Positions 35,459 through 38,815 of a stretch of 38,815 nt of DNA are shown here, piece after piece. The notes under the pieces were generated by a model. It saw only the letters and a program-made list of their open reading frames with translations. It was not told where the DNA came from and made no database searches. The position numbers and the translations under genes were made by a program. Position 1 is the stretch's first letter, and every line of letters starts with the position of its first letter. This DNA comes from Alphaproteobacteria bacterium (GTDB lineage: Bacteria > Pseudomonadota > Alphaproteobacteria > Rhizobiales > JAJFHC01). The stretch covers positions 1 through 38,815 of the forward strand of contig JAJFHD010000091.1 in the NCBI GenBank assembly GCA_021775805.1, written 5' to 3'.

Positions 35459-36676
35459 TCATGCGTCGTAGCGTTTCATGACCAGCGTAGCGTTGGTTCC
35501 GCCAAAACCGAAGCTGTTCGACATGACACAGTTAAGATCCACATTGTCGCGGCGTTCCCGGACAATCGGCATATCCGCCAGTTCCGGGTCCACTTCCACG
35601 ATGTTGGCAGACTCGCAGATGAACCCGTTTTTCATCATCAGGAGCGAGTAGATCGCCTCTTGTACACCGGCGGCACCGAGCGAGTGTCCGGTCAGCGACT
35701 TTGTCGCACTCAGCGGCGGCACATCTTTGCCGAACACCTCCCGCAGCGCTTCGACTTCGCGGGTATCCCCGATCGGTGTCGAGGTGGCATGCGGATTCAC
35801 ATAGTCAATCGGACAGTCGACGGTTTCCATCGCCATGCGCATGCATCGCGCGGCACCCTCGCCCGAAGGCTGTACCATGTCGAAACCGTCGGATGTGGCA
35901 CCGTAACCGGCAATCTCGCCGTAGATCTTTGCGCCCCGCGCCTTGGCATGTTCGAGTTCCTCGAGAACCAGAACGCCGGCGCCGCCGGCGATGATGAAGC
36001 CGTCCCGGTTGATGTCGTAGGCCCGGCTGGCCTTGGCCGGCGTATCGTTGAAATGCGAGGACATGGCGCCCATGGCGTCAAACAGCACCGAAAGCGTCCA
36101 GTCCAGCTCCTCGCCGCCGCCGGCAAACATGACGTCCTGCTTGTTCCACTGGATCATTTCAGCTGCATTGCCGATGCAATGGTTCGACGTGGCACAGGCA
36201 GAAGAGATCGAATAATTGATGCCCTTGATCCTGAACGGTGTCGCAAGGGTGGCAGAGTTAGTGCTCGACATCGCCTTTGGCACGGCAAAGGGGCCGACCC
36301 GCTTGGGACCGCGTTCGCGGGTCACATCCGCGCTCTCGACAATGGCGCGCGTCGATGGCCCCCCGGACCCCATGATCAGCCCGGTCCGCTCGTGAGACAC
36401 CACATCGTCTTCCAGCCCGGAATCGGTGATCGCCTGCTGCATCGATATGTAATTCCACGCAGCGCCGTCGCCCATGAAACGGCGTTCCTTGCGGTCAAGA
36501 ACTTCCTCCGGGTTGAGATCGGGGGCGCCGTGAACCTGGCACCGGAACCCCAACCGCTCATAGTCGTCAGCCTTGACCAGTCCGGACTTGGCTTCTCTCA
36601 GCGATGCCAGAACCTCCTGCGCATTGTTGCCAATGCTGGATACGATTCCCATCCCGGTGATTACAACGCGACGCAT
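35459..36676 (-). CDS. fabB: 3-oxoacyl-[acyl-carrier-protein] synthase I FabB
   Basis: A 405-residue condensing enzyme required, with FabA, for unsaturated fatty acid synthesis. The catalytic cysteine is C161 in [10 protein letters not shown], and the two histidines are in [11 protein letters not shown] and [12 protein letters not shown]. The C-terminal [14 protein letters not shown] closes the thiolase fold. The ATG at 36676 was chosen for GAGGAC five bases upstream and for [10 protein letters not shown], the usual family start. It follows fabA by 38 bp. Confidence 0.96.
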   Translation of the reverse strand: MRRVVITGMGIVSSIGNNAQEVLASLREAKSGLVKADDYERLGFRCQVHGAPDLNPEEVLDRKERRFMGDGAAWNYISMQQAITDSGLEDDVVSHERTGLIMGSGGPSTRAIVESADVTRERGPKRVGPFAVPKAMSSTNSATLATPFRIKGINYSISSACATSNHCIGNAAEMIQWNKQDVMFAGGGEELDWTLSVLFDAMGAMSSHFNDTPAKASRAYDINRDGFIIAGGAGVLVLEELEHAKARGAKIYGEIAGYGATSDGFDMVQPSGEGAARCMRMAMETVDCPIDYVNPHATSTPIGDTREVEALREVFGKDVPPLSATKSLTGHSLGAAGVQEAIYSLLMMKNGFICESANIVEVDPELADMPIVRERRDNVDLNCVMSNSFGFGGTNATLVMKRYDA

Positions 36677-36714
36677 GGCGTCCTCACTTTGTCTCAAATT
36701 CAACGCAGGCCGTG

Positions 36715-37230
36715 TCAGCCATTATCGTCCTTAAACAGACCGACCCGCAAATCACTCGTCCGGTAAACAACCTCGCCATCAGCCTTGAGCGTGCCGTCGC
36801 CAATACCCAGCACCAGCCGGCGGTTGATCACGCGCTTCAGGTCGACAATATACTCAACCTTAGAGACCTTGGGTGTCACCATGCCGGTGAGCTTCACCTC
36901 TCCGACGGCGATCGCCCGTCCTCGCCCTTGTGCGCCGAGCCAACCGAGATAGAATCCCGTCATCTGCCAAAGCGCATCGAGCCCCAGGCACCCGGGCATG
37001 ACCGGATCGCCCTGGAAATGGCAGGCGAAAAACCAGAGATCCGGATTGATGTCGAATTCCGCGACGACCTGACCTTTTCCATGCTCTCCACCGTCCTCGC
37101 TGATATGCGTGATTCGGTCGAACATCAGCATCGGCGGCAATGGCAGCTGGGCATTGCCGGGGCCGAACAATTCGCCCCTGCCGCATGCCAAAAGGTCTTC
37201 ATAGTCAAAACTGGATTTGCGTTGCGTCAT
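36715..37230 (-). CDS. fabA: 3-hydroxydecanoyl-[ACP] dehydratase/isomerase FabA
   Basis: A 171-residue hot-dog-fold enzyme that dehydrates 3-hydroxydecanoyl-ACP and isomerises the product to cis-3-decenoyl-ACP, the branch point to unsaturated fatty acids. Catalytic H71 ([14 protein letters not shown]) and D85 (GLDALWQ) are present. It is the first gene of the minus-strand fabA-fabB-fabI cluster and divergent from irr, with 249 bp between the starts. A TATGAT hexamer on the minus strand at 37312-37317 could be its -10, without a good -35. Confidence 0.97.
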   Translation of the reverse strand: MTQRKSSFDYEDLLACGRGELFGPGNAQLPLPPMLMFDRITHISEDGGEHGKGQVVAEFDINPDLWFFACHFQGDPVMPGCLGLDALWQMTGFYLGWLGAQGRGRAIAVGEVKLTGMVTPKVSKVEYIVDLKRVINRRLVLGIGDGTLKADGEVVYRTSDLRVGLFKDDNG

Positions 37231-37413
37231 GAAATCGACGTCTCATTTCGAGGGACTCAGAATGCCCCGGTTAGCGGTGCTCTGTCGTGGCGCCTTCCAG
37301 ACACGCTTCCTATCATACTGCGTGCGCGAGACAAAGGGGAATACCAATGCGAATCCGCGCCGAATGCAAGATCTGCAGGCCTTCGAGGGCCTGCGACAAA
37401 TTTGAACGCATAA

Positions 37414-37442
37414 TTGCGAACCGTTTGCAATAACTGTATATT
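37414..37442 (+). promoter_or_regulatory. Predicted irr promoter with overlapping Fur/Mur-box-like palindrome
   Basis: TTGCGA (37414-37419) and TATATT (37437-37442) form a -35/-10 pair with 17-bp spacing, about 40 bases before the irr start. The palindrome TTGCGAACCGTTTGCAA (37414-37430) has 8-bp arms with one mismatch and covers the -35 and most of the spacer. It has the TGC...GCA layout of alphaproteobacterial Fur/Mur boxes. Control of irr by Fur/Mur is established in Bradyrhizobium; here it is inferred. Confidence 0.6.
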
Positions 37443-37479
37443 GCCCCGTGAAATATGATGGCATGAATGGAATTGCCCG

Positions 37480-37884
37480 ATGAATACTCTTGATGTTGCC
37501 GGAAAACTAAGGGGCGCCGGATTGCGGCCCACACGCCAGCGCGTCTGTCTGGCAGAGCTTCTTTTCAGGGAAGGTGATCGCCACGTCACTGCCGAAAAGC
37601 TTCACGAAGAAGCTGCCCGGGACGATGTTCGTGTGTCGCTTGCGACCGTCTACAATACGCTTAATCAGTTCACCCAGGCAGGCCTGCTGCGCGAAGTCGC
37701 GATCGAGGGGTCGAAAACGTACTTCGATACCAACACCAGCGGCCATCATCATTTTTATGTCGAGAAGACCGGCGAGCTGTTCGATATTACGGATGGCGTT
37801 TGCCTGGCCCAGACGCCGCAAGCCCCTGAAGGCATGGAGATATCGCGTATCGATGTGATTGTCAGGCTTGCCGAACGCCGTTGA
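37480..37884 (+). CDS. irr: Iron response regulator Irr (Fur family)
   Basis: A 134-residue Fur-family repressor. The recognition region reads VSLATVYNTLNQFTQAGLL, and three consecutive histidines H89-H91 in SGHHHFYVE match the heme-binding HxH region of Irr proteins. The N-terminal heme regulatory Cys-Pro motif of Bradyrhizobium Irr is absent, as in many Irr proteins. Location divergent from fabA is the standard alphaproteobacterial context. Irr represses or activates iron-use genes when iron and heme are scarce; the palindrome upstream of nfuA is a candidate target. Its own promoter carries a Fur/Mur-like box. Confidence 0.9.
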   Translation: MNTLDVAGKLRGAGLRPTRQRVCLAELLFREGDRHVTAEKLHEEAARDDVRVSLATVYNTLNQFTQAGLLREVAIEGSKTYFDTNTSGHHHFYVEKTGELFDITDGVCLAQTPQAPEGMEISRIDVIVRLAERR

Positions 37885-37940
37885 AGGCGGCTCCCTGGAA
37901 AGTTCGCCGGCAGGGCTCGACGCTTAGTTGAATATCCGCC

Positions 37941-38534
37941 TCAGCTCAGTTTCTCATTGGGGTAAATGCCCCAAAGCAGTTCCTGGCTGATCCAGCCGCT
38001 AAAGCCTGACGTGGAAAACTGGCACCATTGTCCGTTGCAGTCGGTCACTGTGCCGAGAACGCCGGCCTCGATCGAAACCACCGGTTCGCCGGTGGCTGCC
38101 GGCGCATCCATGAGCGATATGCGCGTGCCCTTGCGCCACGGCGCAATCAGCGCCGTTCTCTCGCCCGACAACAGGCTGTGATAGACCCAGCCTTCTTCGC
38201 CGTCGCTGTCACGTATGCGCCGCCAGTGTTCGAACTCGGCAACGACCTCCACGGGAAGTCCCTTGCGCGAATAGACCCAGACCACCTGATGTTTCGTGCT
38301 TGGACCGATACGCACATTGGCCTTGCCGGCCTTGAGACTGACAAAGCGCGGAATCGGAAGTCCGCTTGCACCCTTGATCAAGGGCAGGCTAGCGTCCACC
38401 ACGGCGGGTTTGTCGTCAATCTGGGCGGTCGCGGTTTCCCGCGGCAACAGCACGGCCGCCGCCATCGCGGCCAGCACCGCGATAAACACACAAGGAAAAG
38501 CAAACCGCCTGAGATCGAGTTTTTTTGACGCCAT
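37941..38534 (-). CDS. Exported SH3-domain protein
   Basis: A 197-residue protein with an N-terminal basic stretch and a hydrophobic helix (about residues 13-34), probably an uncleaved signal anchor or signal peptide, followed by two bacterial SH3-like units. The first covers SLKAGKANVRIGPSTKHQVVWVY ... GWVYHSLLSGER, here abridged; the second covers VSIEAGVLGTVTDCNGQWCQFSTSGFSGWI. The fold suggests binding of peptidoglycan or proteins in the periplasm. The start at 38534 (MASKKLDLRRF) was chosen to place the hydrophobic segment properly; no clear ribosome site is seen. It converges on irr and is divergent from the gene at 38766. Confidence 0.8.
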   Translation of the reverse strand: MASKKLDLRRFAFPCVFIAVLAAMAAAVLLPRETATAQIDDKPAVVDASLPLIKGASGLPIPRFVSLKAGKANVRIGPSTKHQVVWVYSRKGLPVEVVAEFEHWRRIRDSDGEEGWVYHSLLSGERTALIAPWRKGTRISLMDAPAATGEPVVSIEAGVLGTVTDCNGQWCQFSTSGFSGWISQELLWGIYPNEKLS

Positions 38535-38556
38535 TTTGTATACGCATTTACTATCT

Positions 38557-38580
38557 GAAGGAGTTGTTTGACAACCCTTC
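38557..38580 (+). repeat. Inverted repeat in the divergent SH3-protein/dehydrogenase promoter region
   Basis: GAAGG-a-GTTGT (38557-38567) is complementary to ACAACCCTTC (38571-38580) with one bulged A and a TTG centre. It lies 23 bases upstream of the SH3-protein start on the minus strand and includes a TTGACA hexamer on the plus strand (38568-38573). It may be an operator or an RNA hairpin. Confidence 0.35.
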
Positions 38581-38765
38581 TGTAATTGACACACTACTGT
38601 GGAGCCGGCCGCCGACACGAAGGGTCGGACCGTGCAAGGCCCCGTTGTGTTCCACCTTTCGCCTGACACGCAGCACGAAATTAGTTTACTACCCCCGGAG
38701 GAACACTTAAAGAGTGTCCGTCTTTTCGGTTAATCGAGCCTTAAGCGCCGAGTTTGGGAGGAGTC

Positions 38766-38815
38766 ATGACGACGAGCAAGCCCCTGGTCATCGTGACCCG
38801 GAAATTGCCTGACAT
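38766..38815 (+). CDS. Probable D-2-hydroxyacid dehydrogenase, N-terminal fragment
   Basis: Only the first 16 codons are in the window: MTTSKPLVIVTRKLPD. The start is firm, with GGAGGAG directly upstream of the ATG. The opening KPLVIVTRKLPD is typical of the glyoxylate/hydroxypyruvate reductase group of D-2-hydroxyacid dehydrogenases in alphaproteobacteria, and that gene is often divergent from an SH3-domain protein. The product is suggested, not proven, from so short a stretch. Confidence 0.55.
   Translation, partial: MTTSKPLVIVTRKLPD

Overview
The window is about 60% GC and carries a classic alphaproteobacterial housekeeping backbone. Gene order (murJ, trpS, usp, nfuA, tsaB, rimI, fur/mur, plsC, miaB, phoH, ybeY, corC, lnt, XRE regulator, metK, trmB, rimP, nusA, ylxR, infB, rbfA, truB, rpsO, pnp, then fabI/fabB/fabA divergent from irr) and the presence of both a Mur-like Fur protein and an Irr protein point to an alphaproteobacterium of the Rhodospirillales/Hyphomicrobiales type. 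The genus cannot be read from the sequence.

Region 1 (1-9400) starts with the 3' end of murJ. It then holds a module that separates murJ from trpS: an oxaloacetate-decarboxylase-like PEP mutase/isocitrate lyase family gene on the minus strand, and a plus-strand cox cluster coxC-coxM-coxS-coxL-coxD-coxE-coxF. CoxL has the form I signature AYRCSFR with the catalytic Cys385, so this is a bona fide aerobic carbon monoxide dehydrogenase (Mo-Cu) that should let the cell draw electrons from CO. CoxD, CoxE and CoxF are maturation proteins, and CoxC is a membrane MHYT-LytTR regulator. A 14-bp identical motif sits in front of coxC and again in front of coxM.

Region 2 (9400-14800) returns to the backbone: trpS, a universal stress protein, the Fe-S carrier nfuA (with an Irr-box-like palindrome over its -10), tsaB, rimI and a Fur/Mur regulator. 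Between tsaB and rimI lies an apparently intact IS110-family element of about 1156 bp, inserted with a CT core into one arm of a palindromic dispersed-type repeat. Its left end can be folded into a complete bridge RNA: a 5' stem-loop, a target-binding loop whose guides match the actual insertion site, and a donor-binding loop whose guides match the element's own ends. Joining the two ends would also create a -35/-10 promoter with 17-bp spacing.

Region 3 (14800-24700) carries membrane lipid and RNA-modification genes (plsC, miaB, phoH, ybeY, corC, lnt), a short XRE regulator with paired operator-like repeats, metK with a structured leader, and trmB.

Region 4 (24700-34400) is the translation/RNA operon rimP-nusA-ylxR-infB-rbfA-truB-rpsO-pnp. 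It is preceded by a promoter and a terminator-like attenuator, with terminators after rpsO and pnp.

Region 5 (34500-38815) holds the minus-strand unsaturated fatty acid cluster fabA-fabB-fabI, the divergent irr gene with a Fur/Mur-box-like palindrome over its promoter, an SH3-domain exported protein, and the first codons of a probable 2-hydroxyacid dehydrogenase. No tRNA, rRNA or CRISPR array was seen, and no gene-free stretch exceeds 300 bases.
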